A stretch of 64,000 nucleotides of DNA, taken from IMG/VR virus record IMGVR_UViG_3300019880_000001, positions 19,914 through 83,913 of that record; one strand, given 5' to 3'. The notes beneath the pieces were generated by a model. That model ran no database searches and had not been told where the DNA came from. It saw only the letters and a list, made by a program, of their open reading frames with translations. Of this stretch, positions 34,071 to 42,660 are shown piece by piece. Position 1 is the first letter of the stretch. Every line of letters begins with the position of its first letter. The position numbers and the translations under genes are program-made. The DNA is from a virus.

Positions 34071-35815
34071 CCGAGCTCCTCGGGCAATCGAAGCTCTCCG
34101 CGCCCTTCGACCAGCTCCAGCGTTCGCATTCGAGACAGGTAGGTCGAGAACGTTCCACTGCGATGAGAGATACCCGCCGCTTCGCCGAGTTGTTCGTTCG
34201 TCAGGCTTCTTGGGTAGACTTCGGCGAGCGCCGCCAGCATTCGACTAGCCCCGCCGCCGAGCTCGTGAAGCCAATACCGCAACAACTCGCGGCCTTCCGG
34301 TAGCGGCTCGAAGTTTCCCAGTGCCTCGCGTCCAAGTGCCGTCAGCGAGCGCGTGTCTCCTTGATCGGCGATCCAACCCTCCGAGCGCCCGCGCGAGAGA
34401 TACGTTGAGAAAGTCCCTGAGCGTGACGAGAGCCCTGCTCGAACGCCGAGTTGACGGTTCGTCAGACCCGGCCGTTGAGCGAGAGCGATCATCATACGCC
34501 TCAGGCCGCCGCCAACGGTAGACGCACCGGAGTACGGTTTCGCTGCACTGCCGTTCGTTTTCGTCACGAGGTTCTTTGCGGCTTCGTGTTCCACGCGCGC
34601 AGTGACCGGCGGAGGTTGTGCCTTCGCGAGTTGACTGGAGTTTCTCGGCAACGCCCTACGGGCTTTGGCCTCGGCTGTTTTCACCAGCGCGTTCGCGCCG
34701 GAGATCGCACCGGACAAACTGCTCAACACCATACGGGCCTGGTCGAGCGCCGGCATGATAGCCACGATCGCCGCGACCGTTTCTGCGTCCGTAGTCGGAA
34801 CTTGAATGATCTTCGCGGGACCCGACGGGCCGGGCGATGGCGTCTTCTTCAGTGTTTTTTCGTACTCTACGATCTGTTTGCCCAACTCGATGATCCGCCT
34901 GCGAAGCTCCTTCGGGTCTTCGGCCTTCGCCCGCTCGACGACGTCGGCCATCGCCGCGGTGAGCCCCTTCAAGTCGATCGGCGTCAGCTTCTTTTGCTTG
35001 AATGCTTTCCCGCCGACCTTCGGCGTCGCCGACGTATCGAGCGTCTCGATCGGAAGGATGCGTACGATCTTCGAGATCTTGAGCCACTGCGGGCTCCACA
35101 CATACGGGGCTCCTACCTCGAGCGTCGGGAGGACGTCCGCCAGCTTTCCCTCGAACCCCTTGTCGCTCAACCAGTACTGGAGCGCTTTTCGTTCGTGAGG
35201 ACCGTTCATTTGAAATGCGAACACGCACTCGGCCTGGTTGAGCGCTTTCTTAGAGATCTCCTGAGGCCGCTGCGAGATGAAGCTGATCCCAACACCGTGC
35301 GGGCGCCCCTGCTTCGCGAGCCGTTGAAACTCGTGAAGCATTTGCTCTTCTCCGCGTTGGCAATTCTCTGGAACGAAATCTTGGCACTCCTCGAGCACCA
35401 GATGTACGGCGCCGGGCGCCGCCTTCTTTCGTTGGAAAAAGCGACGAGCGAAAGCCGTCGCGAACCGGGTGCGTTCGGCGTCGAGCATTTGGCTCACGTC
35501 GAGCACTACGCTGATGCCGCGATCGACGATCAAGTTGGCTACGAGCTCGCCAGCGGCGGGCTCTAGCGGAATGTCCCCGTGCAGGCCGCCGAACACTGGG
35601 ATCTTGAATGCCTTCGGACCGAGACGGAGGCCCGCCCATCCACCGGACCCGTCCAAGACCACGACCTGCGCCTTGGCACGCAGCATTTGCTCGACCATGC
35701 GCTTGCACCCGAACGTCTTCCCCGATCCGGTTCTGCCGAGGTACGCGAGCTTTTGCGTGACCGCATCGAGCGGAAGCGCGAGTGTACTGGAGATTCGAAG
35801 CGTGCTTGCTCTCAT
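34067..35815 (-). CDS. HerA/FtsK-superfamily ATPase with two C-terminal winged-helix repeats
   Basis: 582 residues from ATG 35815 (AAGGAG upstream). Walker A GRTGSGKT at 27-34, Walker B VHLVLEE at 137-143, and a HerA-type sensor/arginine region FISQRPQEISKKAL near 180. The middle is helical, and the end has two tandem winged-helix repeats each with SGTFSTYLSR. HerA/DUF87 ATPases pump or translocate DNA; relatives package DNA in tailless membrane viruses, while others act in repair or conjugation. No terminase is present, so it is the best packaging-motor candidate here. It is larger than typical viral packaging ATPases, which weakens the idea. Confidence 0.75.
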   Translation of the reverse strand: MRASTLRISSTLALPLDAVTQKLAYLGRTGSGKTFGCKRMVEQMLRAKAQVVVLDGSGGWAGLRLGPKAFKIPVFGGLHGDIPLEPAAGELVANLIVDRGISVVLDVSQMLDAERTRFATAFARRFFQRKKAAPGAVHLVLEECQDFVPENCQRGEEQMLHEFQRLAKQGRPHGVGISFISQRPQEISKKALNQAECVFAFQMNGPHERKALQYWLSDKGFEGKLADVLPTLEVGAPYVWSPQWLKISKIVRILPIETLDTSATPKVGGKAFKQKKLTPIDLKGLTAAMADVVERAKAEDPKELRRRIIELGKQIVEYEKTLKKTPSPGPSGPAKIIQVPTTDAETVAAIVAIMPALDQARMVLSSLSGAISGANALVKTAEAKARRALPRNSSQLAKAQPPPVTARVEHEAAKNLVTKTNGSAAKPYSGASTVGGGLRRMMIALAQRPGLTNRQLGVRAGLSSRSGTFSTYLSRGRSEGWIADQGDTRSLTALGREALGNFEPLPEGRELLRYWLHELGGGASRMLAALAEVYPRSLTNEQLGEAAGISHRSGTFSTYLSRMRTLELVEGRGELRLPEELG

Positions 35816-35826
35816 CAACGACTCCT

Positions 35827-36045
35827 TCACGTCACAGGTTCTTCGCGCGTGCGATCCACGACCCATCGCACATCGGCTACGCTGACGCCGGCGAGCGCGA
35901 TCAGCGACGGTGAGTAGAGATCGCCACCGACGAGCTGCCAGATCCGACGCTCTTGGTAGAGCACCGTGCCGTACTGCGAATGCTCGCCGGTATCCCAACC
36001 CTTCGCGAAGAAGAGCCGCATGGCCCACTTGAACGCGGTGCTCAC
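35827..36045 (-). CDS. Small protein, 72 aa
   Basis: 72 residues, GTGA overlap. Several Trp/Tyr residues (KWAMRLFFAKGW, YQERRIWQLV) and a mixed fold. No membrane segment strong enough to call. Sits directly upstream of the ATPase. Confidence 0.6.
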   Translation of the reverse strand: MSTAFKWAMRLFFAKGWDTGEHSQYGTVLYQERRIWQLVGGDLYSPSLIALAGVSVADVRWVVDRTREEPVT

Positions 36046-36209
36046 CGGGAAGCCTCGAGCATGTACCAGATCAACTGGACGCTGCCGACAGCACCGGACT
36101 TCGTCGAGAATTCAATGTACGGCGCGCCGTTAGCTCCCGCCACGACGTAGGCGACGATGACACCGTCGTCTTGCAGGCGCTTCAGGATTCGTTCGAAGAT
36201 CTCAATCAT
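36042..36209 (-). CDS. Small protein, 55 aa
   Basis: 55 residues; start overlaps the upstream gene by eight bases. Helix (IEIFERILKRLQDDG) then strands (IVAYVVAGANGAPYIEFSTK). Compact alpha/beta miniprotein of unknown role. Confidence 0.6.
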   Translation of the reverse strand: MIEIFERILKRLQDDGVIVAYVVAGANGAPYIEFSTKSGAVGSVQLIWYMLEASR

Positions 36210-36489
36210 CGTCGAGCTCCGGTTCGTAGAAGATCTTCGTGACGGGACACTTCGCTGCGCGCGCGCGAGCCTTGTGGAATTGAACGCCACACTTCTTCGA
36301 CGTCGCCTCCTTAGGCGCGCAAGGTTGCCCCGGAAGCGCGAGACACGTCTTGCACGAGTAGGACATCACGCGAACGACGTACTGCGCGAAAGTCTCCTTG
36401 TTCTTGTCGAGCCTCCGCTTCATTTCTTGCGAGGGTTCGAACGTCACTGCACGTTCGACGCAGCGGAGGAAGACGGAAGTGTCGTTCAT
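36202..36489 (-). CDS. Small zinc-finger-like protein
   Basis: 95 residues, ATGA overlap with the integrase gene. SCKTCLALPGQPC...KKCGVQFHKARARAA matches a phage zinc-finger layout: CxxC, PGxPC, then G..HxxR. Probably a DNA-binding accessory factor; coupling to the integrase makes an excisionase or directionality role conceivable but unproven. Confidence 0.6.
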   Translation of the reverse strand: MNDTSVFLRCVERAVTFEPSQEMKRRLDKNKETFAQYVVRVMSYSCKTCLALPGQPCAPKEATSKKCGVQFHKARARAAKCPVTKIFYEPELDDD

Positions 36490-37556
36490 CGTTTCGGCCC
36501 CCGAGCAATAGCCTCGTCGATCAGCCCGCGCGCAGCAGACTCTTCGATGAGGCCGGCACGGCGGATGTACCCGCGCATTTGTTTCACCGACTGGTGCCCC
36601 GTCGCTTCCATGATGTCTGCCTCGGGGCGCCCCATCCTGTGCGCTGTGGAGATGAACCCGCTGCGCAGCGAGTGGCCTCCAAAGTCGGCCGGATCGAGCC
36701 CGAGCCGTTTCACGTAGTGCTGCACGCGTTTCGCGACACCTTCGGGGGCGAGGCCGGCTTCCGAGACCTTTCCGGTGTTGATGTCAACCCCCCTGAACAT
36801 TGGCCCCGTTTCGATCTTCGAAAGGTCGAGCCAACGCCGTAGAGCGCGCACGGCGCAGTACCGCTCGTCGGCGGCGGGCGTCAGCGCAACGACGAGCCCC
36901 TTGCCGGTCTGATCGGCCTTGCTGCGGGGGATGCGCCACCGAATGCCCCCCTCGACGTCCTCGAAGTGCTCGACGCGCGCGGCGGTGATCTCGCTCCGCC
37001 GCCGACCGCCGCCCTGCCAACCGACGAGTAGCATCGCGCGATCTCTAACGCCGCGAAGGTCGTCGCTTATCAAGTCGCACACCCGAAGCAGCAACGCCTC
37101 TCCGTGTGCGCCTAGATCGCGCTTCTGCTTTTTCGGCGCGGTTCCCTTCGTTCGCGCCAGCGTGTCACGTGTCGACTCGATAAGTGGGTGCTTCCAGATA
37201 CTTGCGTGCCCGGCTTTCTGATTGCTCCGGCAGATCGCTGCGAGGGCACGCATCAACGCACTGTGGCCGAGCGGCCCCTTCACCTTGCCGCTCGGTACGT
37301 CCTCGGGGGAACGCCCACGCTCGGCGAGCTCTTGCAGGTAGATCCGAACGACGCGGGGCTCGGCCGGCGTCGGGCGAAGGCCGTGGCGAGCGCACCAGGA
37401 GGCAAAGCAGGCCAGATCGAGCTCGTAGGCTCTCCTGGTGTTCGCGGGGACCGCGGCATCGGCCGCCTCCTCCGCTCGCGCGTCGAGCGCGAGAAGCTCG
37501 CTTTGCGCTTCTGTGAGCTCGTGCTCGGTAGTTTTGGTTATCTGGTTATCAGCCAC
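36486..37556 (-). CDS. Tyrosine recombinase / integrase
   Basis: 356 residues. SAM-like N-terminal core-binding domain (NTRRAYELDLACFASWCARH) and a full catalytic set: Arg in GGGRRRSEI, Lys in PRSKADQTGKG, HxxR as GGHSLRSG, then TGHQS and the nucleophile in MRGYIRR. All active residues appear intact. It can integrate or resolve the element at an attachment site, which makes a provirus or plasmid lifestyle likely. Divergent from the 37779 gene across a 222-bp region with an 11-bp inverted repeat. Confidence 0.85.
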   Translation of the reverse strand: MADNQITKTTEHELTEAQSELLALDARAEEAADAAVPANTRRAYELDLACFASWCARHGLRPTPAEPRVVRIYLQELAERGRSPEDVPSGKVKGPLGHSALMRALAAICRSNQKAGHASIWKHPLIESTRDTLARTKGTAPKKQKRDLGAHGEALLLRVCDLISDDLRGVRDRAMLLVGWQGGGRRRSEITAARVEHFEDVEGGIRWRIPRSKADQTGKGLVVALTPAADERYCAVRALRRWLDLSKIETGPMFRGVDINTGKVSEAGLAPEGVAKRVQHYVKRLGLDPADFGGHSLRSGFISTAHRMGRPEADIMEATGHQSVKQMRGYIRRAGLIEESAARGLIDEAIARGPKR

Positions 37557-37563
37557 GCGAAGC

Positions 37564-37597
37564 CCCGTACGTGAGAACCAGGCTTATCACGTACGGG
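37564..37597. repeat. 11-bp perfect inverted repeat upstream of the integrase
   Basis: CCCGTACGTGA (37564-37574) and TCACGTACGGG (37587-37597) separated by 12 nt, starting eight bases upstream of the integrase start codon. Either an operator or recombinase-binding arms of an attachment or resolution site. The 12-nt spacer is longer than the 6-8 bp core of simple tyrosine-recombinase sites. Confidence 0.6.
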
Positions 37598-37746
37598 TTT
37601 CGGACGTCCAGCGTCCTCCAAATCGGGCCCATACAGGCCGATTACACACGCGCGTCGCGCAGGGACCCCGGTTCTTCACACGGCCCGGACATGGCGTTTA
37701 CGTGGCGTCGACACGGTGTTTTACACGGACCGTCCGGTGTCACCCC

Positions 37747-37772
37747 CTAGGACACGTCCCCCGGTGTACCCT
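37747..37772 (+). promoter_or_regulatory. Candidate short-leader promoter (CTAG-N16-TACCCT)
   Basis: TACCCT at 37767-37772 lies six bases before ATG 37779, with CTAG exactly 16 bp upstream at 37747-37750, the same arrangement as before the gene at 7108. The GTGTACCCTCTGGGC context also resembles that of 7108. The rest of the 222-bp gap has ACACGG repeated at 37678, 37711 and 37723. Confidence 0.4.
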
Positions 37773-37778
37773 CTGGGC

Positions 37779-39269
37779 ATGGCCGATCAGCTCGTGCTCG
37801 CGTGGACCGTCGACGTCACTAACACCACTCTCGGCCCCGCGGCGGCTGCGACAGCGCTCGGAGCGGTGCCTCTCTACCTGAACGCGACCACCGACCCGGT
37901 GCTCGGGCAAATGTTCGGCCTCACCGTCGCCAGCGACGTCGTCAGTACGCCCGGAGGGGCCATCGCGAAGCGCACGCTGACGCTAAACATGACGCACGCA
38001 CACACGCCGACTGCACCGCCCCCATTCCCGTGCAGCCCACGCACCACGACGCCGCCCGTACTCCCGTACCCGCTGCGCTCGACGAAGACGCTCCCCGGTT
38101 CGTTCTTCGTCACGCAGGGATCGACGGCCGTTCCGACGACGATGACGCAGCTTCCTTCGCTCTCCACCGGCGACAGCATCCAGTTTCTCTCTCAGCCAGG
38201 CGTCTTCTACACGGTCGCAGGCGGATCGACGGCGACTGCGATCAACATCACGGCGCCGTACACCGGCACGACAGGCAACACCGGCGCCTTCAAAGAAATC
38301 TCAGACCCCGTTTCGATCGCGGCGATCTATTCGACCTCGGATCTCGACACCGCCGGCGTCGCGACCGTCCCTGCAATCCCAGCGGGCTCTGGAGCCCGAA
38401 CGGTAGCCATCACGTACACGGACTCGACCGGAGCCACAGGCCGAGCCGCGACTGCTTCGCTCACCGGCAGACGCCCGGCCGCTATCGCGTTCACGAACGG
38501 GAACGGCATCATCAGCGCGATCGAAAACATCGCCATCGCAACCACCGGCGCGTTCCACAACAACATCGGCGAGATCACGATCGTCGAACTCTCGAGCGCG
38601 CTCCCCGCAATCCCCGCGAACGCAACGCCCGGCACCGGTGTCGGCGCGGGGCAAGGGGATCGCACGTTCTTCGTGCTCACCGACGAGGCGCAGATGCTCA
38701 TCACGCGCTCGCTCGCGTACTTGCCTCCGAGCTACTTTGCGCTCGCACAGCAAGGGGCGAGCAACCCGCAACGTCGGGGCGACTTCATCGTCACGACGGG
38801 CTCGAAGAACGTACCCACGACGATCGATCAGACGGACGCGCTAGGTGTCAGCGCCGTCATTCGATTCGCCTCTCAGCCGGACAAGGACTACACGGTCGCG
38901 CAAGTAACCGCGAAGATCGTGACGCTCACCGAAGAGTACACGGGCATCGACGACAACTTCACGGGCCCCAAGAACGTCGGAACGAACAGCAACAACGGGA
39001 CGATGGGCAACATTGGGACCGAGGTCATCAACAAGAAGACCGGCGCGATCCTTATCACCCCGTCAGCGGCGGCAGAACCGACGCACGATCAACTCGCGGG
39101 GCTGATGGCACAGTTCGTCCAAACCGCGACCGCCGCGCCCCCGTTGAACCCGCCGCTCACCCCCTCGACGATCCCAGCGCCCACATTCTTGAGCGGGCTC
39201 TTCACGCGCCAGCTCCAGCTCGCGATTGCCGGAGTGCCGGTCGTACCCCAAACGATCACGTTCCTCTAA
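37779..39269 (+). CDS. Large beta-rich protein with internal duplication, 496 aa
   Basis: 496 residues in a transcript of its own. Strand-rich with Thr/Ala/Gly turns and no membrane segment. Two segments align: GSFFVTQGSTAVPTTMTQ...SQPGVFYTVA (about 107-150) and GDFIVTTGSKNVPTTIDQ...SQPDKDYTVA (about 330-372), both followed by a TAPYTG / TEEYTG strand. This indicates a duplicated domain. Most likely an abundant virion or exposed structural protein; it could itself be a capsid protein. No family recognised. Confidence 0.65.
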   Translation: MADQLVLAWTVDVTNTTLGPAAAATALGAVPLYLNATTDPVLGQMFGLTVASDVVSTPGGAIAKRTLTLNMTHAHTPTAPPPFPCSPRTTTPPVLPYPLRSTKTLPGSFFVTQGSTAVPTTMTQLPSLSTGDSIQFLSQPGVFYTVAGGSTATAINITAPYTGTTGNTGAFKEISDPVSIAAIYSTSDLDTAGVATVPAIPAGSGARTVAITYTDSTGATGRAATASLTGRRPAAIAFTNGNGIISAIENIAIATTGAFHNNIGEITIVELSSALPAIPANATPGTGVGAGQGDRTFFVLTDEAQMLITRSLAYLPPSYFALAQQGASNPQRRGDFIVTTGSKNVPTTIDQTDALGVSAVIRFASQPDKDYTVAQVTAKIVTLTEEYTGIDDNFTGPKNVGTNSNNGTMGNIGTEVINKKTGAILITPSAAAEPTHDQLAGLMAQFVQTATAAPPLNPPLTPSTIPAPTFLSGLFTRQLQLAIAGVPVVPQTITFL

Positions 39270-39532
39270 ACGACTTCGAGCGCCCCGCCGACTCGTCGGA
39301 TCTGCACACGAAAGATCCGCTCTCCCCCGAGGACGGCCCAAGAAACATGGGGCTGCGCGTCCTTCTCTCCTTGCCGCCAAAGCTCGACGAGCCGTTTGGC
39401 GACCGCATGTTCCTGATCGACCGGTTCAGGAAGATCGCTCGAAGGGACGGGTTTACCGCTCGCGAGCGCATGCACCCGCGTCAGAAGCTTCGATGCGATG
39501 CGAAGAGGGTGGCCTTCTTTGATTGAAATCAC
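39266..39532 (-). CDS. Small protein, 88 aa
   Basis: 88 residues from GTG 39532, chosen for GGAGG eight bases upstream. Helical middle (HAVAKRLVELWRQGEKDA) and a strand end (ERIFRVQIRRVGG). Last gene of the long replication operon; its end overlaps the convergent 37779 gene by 4 bp. Confidence 0.6.
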   Translation of the reverse strand: MISIKEGHPLRIASKLLTRVHALASGKPVPSSDLPEPVDQEHAVAKRLVELWRQGEKDAQPHVSWAVLGGERIFRVQIRRVGGALEVV

Positions 39533-39546
39533 GGTTGTCGCCTCCA

Positions 39547-39732
39547 CTACGCTTTTAGCACACGCCGTCGGAGAGAAGCTCGGACTTGTGCGACGGCCTT
39601 TTCCATGCGGCGCATATCGACGTCGTCGTCGCACTCGTCCTCGAGCACCCCTAGGTCTACGTTGTGCTCGAGTTCGGCAAGAAGGCGCTCCCAGATCGCA
39701 CGGCGCGCATCGACGACTTTGCAGAACTTCAT
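39547..39732 (-). CDS. Small helical protein, 61 aa
   Basis: 61 residues, ATGA overlap. Highly helical and charged (ARRAIWERLLAELEHN), acidic centre, basic end. No motif. Confidence 0.6.
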   Translation of the reverse strand: MKFCKVVDARRAIWERLLAELEHNVDLGVLEDECDDDVDMRRMEKAVAQVRASLRRRVLKA

Positions 39733-39941
39733 AGCTCGCGCTTCGCGGTCCAGTAGATCTCGAGCTCCGCTCGGCACTTGTCACACCGCGGACCACCGGT
39801 GGATCTGTTAGAGCACTTTTTGCCGTGGGGGCACACGTGCTCTTCCAACTTACCGTCGTGAGTGCGCACGTCGCGTGTGAGGCAACGCATGCACTGACGA
39901 CGAGAGTCAGTTTTCGACGACTTTTTACGCGACACGGTCAC
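39729..39941 (-). CDS. Small zinc-binding protein, 70 aa
   Basis: 70 residues, GTGA overlap. CMRC, HVCPHGKKC and CDKC provide ligands for about one or two zinc ions. Basic N-terminus. Probably nucleic-acid binding. Confidence 0.6.
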   Translation of the reverse strand: MTVSRKKSSKTDSRRQCMRCLTRDVRTHDGKLEEHVCPHGKKCSNRSTGGPRCDKCRAELEIYWTAKREL

Positions 39942-40480
39942 CGAATGCCTCGAAGAAGCGAAGCCAGTTCTTCGCGTGCGCGCTTGCGTGTTTCTCCTTC
40001 CGCTCTCGGCGGCTCGCGTTCGATGATGCACGCTAGGTTCGGAGCGCAAACGGAAAGCATCGTGAGCTCTTCTTCGGTGAGCTCAGGCGGTCTGATCGGC
40101 GCCGTGAAAAACGGATCGTTCGGCGGCAGCGTGCGCTCCTCGTAAGGAATCCCCTCATTCGAGTACCGCGTCTCCGCGAACGCCATACCGTCAGAGATCC
40201 CAAGGTCCACGTAGAAAACGTGGTGCACCATCGTAGAAATGCCGTGAATGCGAGCACCATTTCTAAAGACCGGCTGCGTCACGTTCCGCCACGCAAGCCC
40301 CGCCTCGATACCAAGTGTGCGTTCGATAGGATCATTGTCGTCGAGCGCGTCGGTGAGCATTCGATGCGAAGCATATGGGCTCTCGCCCCGGTTGATGCAA
40401 TCTCGGATGCAGCTCCGGAGGTAGCGCTTGTTGCGCTCGACGTCGCCCTTGAACGGACTCTCGATAATGACGAGCTTCAT
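39938..40480 (-). CDS. Nucleoside-deoxyribosyltransferase-like / DUF4406-type protein
   Basis: 180 residues from ATG 40480 (GGGGG upstream). Starts MKLVIIESPFKGD with NKRYLRSCIRDCINRGESPYASH, a Rossmann-like opening with the P[FY].G and later GIEAGLAW, seen in the phage DUF4406/DUF7768 group related to nucleoside deoxyribosyltransferases. Adjacent to thyX, so a part in nucleotide metabolism is plausible. Catalytic Glu not clearly identified. Confidence 0.55.
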   Translation of the reverse strand: MKLVIIESPFKGDVERNKRYLRSCIRDCINRGESPYASHRMLTDALDDNDPIERTLGIEAGLAWRNVTQPVFRNGARIHGISTMVHHVFYVDLGISDGMAFAETRYSNEGIPYEERTLPPNDPFFTAPIRPPELTEEELTMLSVCAPNLACIIEREPPRAEGETRKRAREELASLLRGIR

Positions 40481-40482
40481 GT

Positions 40483-41388
40483 TCACGCCCCCCTGTAGAT
40501 GTCTTCGCCTGGAATCAGTTTTCGGTATTGAACCCACCCCTCAACGTTCCCGAGGAAGTGACGGTATCTCCCCGTCGACACGAACTCCGATTTGTCCCAC
40601 ACGAACTCCGGATGCCCGAAGAGCGCGAGCTCCCGCTGACTCATCGGACGGAGCGCGTGCTCTAGCGGCGACATGTGCCCGTTCGCGACGAGGCCATCGC
40701 AACGGGTCGCGGCTTTCTCCAAATCTGACTTCGACGATTGCCGTTCGTAGCTGACGGCGGCGCAACGACCGACCGAGACCTTCACGGGATCGATACCGTT
40801 TACGCGCATGTTATGCTCGGCCGCAAACGGCGGCTCGTCACCGACGCCGCGCACGTACGGCAAGTGCCAATCCCCGTAAGAGACAACCAGCGGAGCGCTA
40901 GCAAGGCGCACCTCGCGCGCCATGCCGGCGATCTTGTACATCTCGGGCTGGGCCATCTTGCTAACGCGAAGCGCATCCCAATTGTCCCACTCGGTCGCCG
41001 TGACGACCGCCGTGTGCCACGTGAATGGCTCCAGAATGCGGTTCGCGTGCTGCTTGTGAACTTCTAGCTTCGAGCAGAGCTCGGCGGTCATTGCCGACTG
41101 TTCCGCTATGTCCAACCACAGTTGGCGCGCCTCATCTTGCTCTAAAAGCTCTTCGGAGTGCTGCATACCGCTTTGGTTTTTGCCGAATGACTCGGGTACG
41201 AACGGGGTTTCCCGAACTTGCGCGATCCTCTTCGAGACGGGTATGGCCCGACTCGAAGCGCTGTTCCTCGAGAGCACGCGGTGCGTGTTGGCTTCCGCGA
41301 GAATGAACCGCGGGAACGTCCACTCCATGGACGTGACACGGTACCCGTCTGGGGAAATAGAATCTGCAAGAATTTTCGCGTCGTACAT
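40483..41388 (-). CDS. thyX: FAD-dependent thymidylate synthase, ThyX
   Basis: 301 residues. FILAEANTHRVLSRNSASSR contains the ThyX-type signature in the divergent phage form (HR-x2-SRN-x-SSR instead of RHRxxSxNExSxR). Later motifs WHTAVVTATEWDNW, MYKIAGMAREVR and CDGLVANGHMSPLEHAL with RFRHFLG-like YRHFLGNVEGW fit the family. Makes dTMP from dUMP using FADH2 and methylene-tetrahydrofolate. Works with the dCMP deaminase and MazG-like proteins of this operon. Confidence 0.85.
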   Translation of the reverse strand: MYDAKILADSISPDGYRVTSMEWTFPRFILAEANTHRVLSRNSASSRAIPVSKRIAQVRETPFVPESFGKNQSGMQHSEELLEQDEARQLWLDIAEQSAMTAELCSKLEVHKQHANRILEPFTWHTAVVTATEWDNWDALRVSKMAQPEMYKIAGMAREVRLASAPLVVSYGDWHLPYVRGVGDEPPFAAEHNMRVNGIDPVKVSVGRCAAVSYERQSSKSDLEKAATRCDGLVANGHMSPLEHALRPMSQRELALFGHPEFVWDKSEFVSTGRYRHFLGNVEGWVQYRKLIPGEDIYRGA

Positions 41389-41396
41389 TCTGTCTC

Positions 41397-41690
41397 CTAT
41401 CGATTGAATTCGCAGTCACAGAAACACCAGCCACTACAATCTACGTGAGCGCCTCGACCGCACGCGCCGCAAAGACGGCGTTTGCTCGCCGACGTCGAGA
41501 ACGCTCCCTCGAGCCCCACGCAACGACTGTGACAACCGAACTGGATCACGCCGTTGATCAGCAGCGAGTTGTGGTACCTGTACGGCGCGCCGGGCAGACA
41601 AGTTCCGCCTCTAGAGGGCCAAAAGTGATCGTACTTCGAGCAGCGCCACACGACGCTGTCGCACGAAGTGAAAACCACTCTGATCTTCAT
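41397..41690 (-). CDS. Cys-rich protein, 97 aa
   Basis: 97 residues, ATGA overlap. Nine or more Cys including CGACGRGAHVDCSGWCFCDC, arranged like a double zinc site. Contains a strand-rich N-terminal half. Codon use slightly AT-richer than neighbours. Function unknown. Confidence 0.6.
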   Translation of the reverse strand: MKIRVVFTSCDSVVWRCSKYDHFWPSRGGTCLPGAPYRYHNSLLINGVIQFGCHSRCVGLEGAFSTSASKRRLCGACGRGAHVDCSGWCFCDCEFNR

Positions 41691-42241
41691 TTGCTATCGC
41701 GCCCCATCGTCATGCGCGCCTCTTCGACGCGACGATCGAGCTCTTCTTCGCGCAGTTGAGCTTCGGTTTTCTCTTCGGGGCGCCGTTCGGGGTACGTGAA
41801 GATCGCGCCACGATTGTCGTCTTCGAACCGCCTACGCTGCTCTTCGTCCCACACTCGGCGAGCAGCCACCGCAGCGGCATTGGATCTGTCAAGCGCCGAT
41901 CGTCGTTCGTATTCCTTGTGCACGACGTACCACTCTTCGTTACCCAAAGGCGTACCTTCCGGATAATACAGCCACCCAACCGAAGCCTGACAATACGCGG
42001 GGCTCCCGTAATCCACACACCTACGATATCGTCTCCCCCCAAAAACAATCTCATCCCACCCGTCGAGGTGGAGTACCGACATCACGGCCGGGTCGACCTC
42101 CTTTTCTTCTTCCGGCGGCCCCTCAACTTCTAACCGATCGCCTACGGCCCCCTCCGCTGCGAACTTGAGCGCCCAGCGCGTCACCAACGTCCCACAGACG
42201 ATCAAGACGACCAGAACAGCAGCAACGATCGCGGCGGTCAT
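41687..42241 (-). CDS. Membrane-anchored charged protein, 184 aa
   Basis: 184 residues, ATGA overlap. N-terminal membrane helix (residues 3-21), then an acidic linker, a small domain (DEIVFGGRRYRRCVDYGSPAYC, two Cys) and a long charged C-terminal helix rich in Arg/Glu. No family recognised. Confidence 0.65.
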   Translation of the reverse strand: MTAAIVAAVLVVLIVCGTLVTRWALKFAAEGAVGDRLEVEGPPEEEKEVDPAVMSVLHLDGWDEIVFGGRRYRRCVDYGSPAYCQASVGWLYYPEGTPLGNEEWYVVHKEYERRSALDRSNAAAVAARRVWDEEQRRRFEDDNRGAIFTYPERRPEEKTEAQLREEELDRRVEEARMTMGRDSK

Positions 42242-42660
42242 CGAACCCTCACGAGCCACGCGCCACAGTCGAGAGTGAGGTTTTCCATATCGGCAGTCCC
42301 GTCGTCTCCGAGGAACGCGACGGTGCCGTCGGGCTCGAAGCTTGCGAACATTCTACGGTTGCGATTCTTCCCCGCTTCGCCTTTCTCGGTTTCCCAAAGC
42401 GCCTTGAACTTGGAGCAAGAGACACCTCGAGACTCGGCCCACTCGCGCGCGAGGAGATCGGCGCCGGGGGCTTCGCCTTCGGCGATCTCGCTCGGCCGAA
42501 GGAGATCGAGAGCCTCGAAGAGACGGGCTCGTTCGGCGGCCACTCGCAACCCGTCCTTTTCCTGGTTGGCCCCCTCGTTCGGGCGCCCGTACCATCGCCC
42601 ACCGCAAACGATGATGCGTTTGCCCTTCGGCGCCTGCTCGAGTTTCAATAAACCTTTCAT
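42238..42660 (-). CDS. SLOG-superfamily (DUF2493/YspA-like) protein
   Basis: 140 residues, ATGA overlap with the polymerase stop. KRIIVCGGRWYGRP opens a Rossmann-like fold; EIAEGEAPGADLLAREWAES is the GxxxGAD..A..WA motif of DUF2493; KALWETEKGEAGKNRNRRMF fits the closing region. SLOG proteins bind nucleotide or ADP-ribose-like ligands; phage copies are common with unclear role. Confidence 0.75.
   Translation of the reverse strand: MKGLLKLEQAPKGKRIIVCGGRWYGRPNEGANQEKDGLRVAAERARLFEALDLLRPSEIAEGEAPGADLLAREWAESRGVSCSKFKALWETEKGEAGKNRNRRMFASFEPDGTVAFLGDDGTADMENLTLDCGAWLVRVR

Noticed and set aside
34067-35815. Large terminase subunit of a tailed phage.
   Set aside because: The Walker motifs and SQRP region fit HerA-type ATPases, and there is no RNaseH-like nuclease domain; the C-terminus is winged helix.
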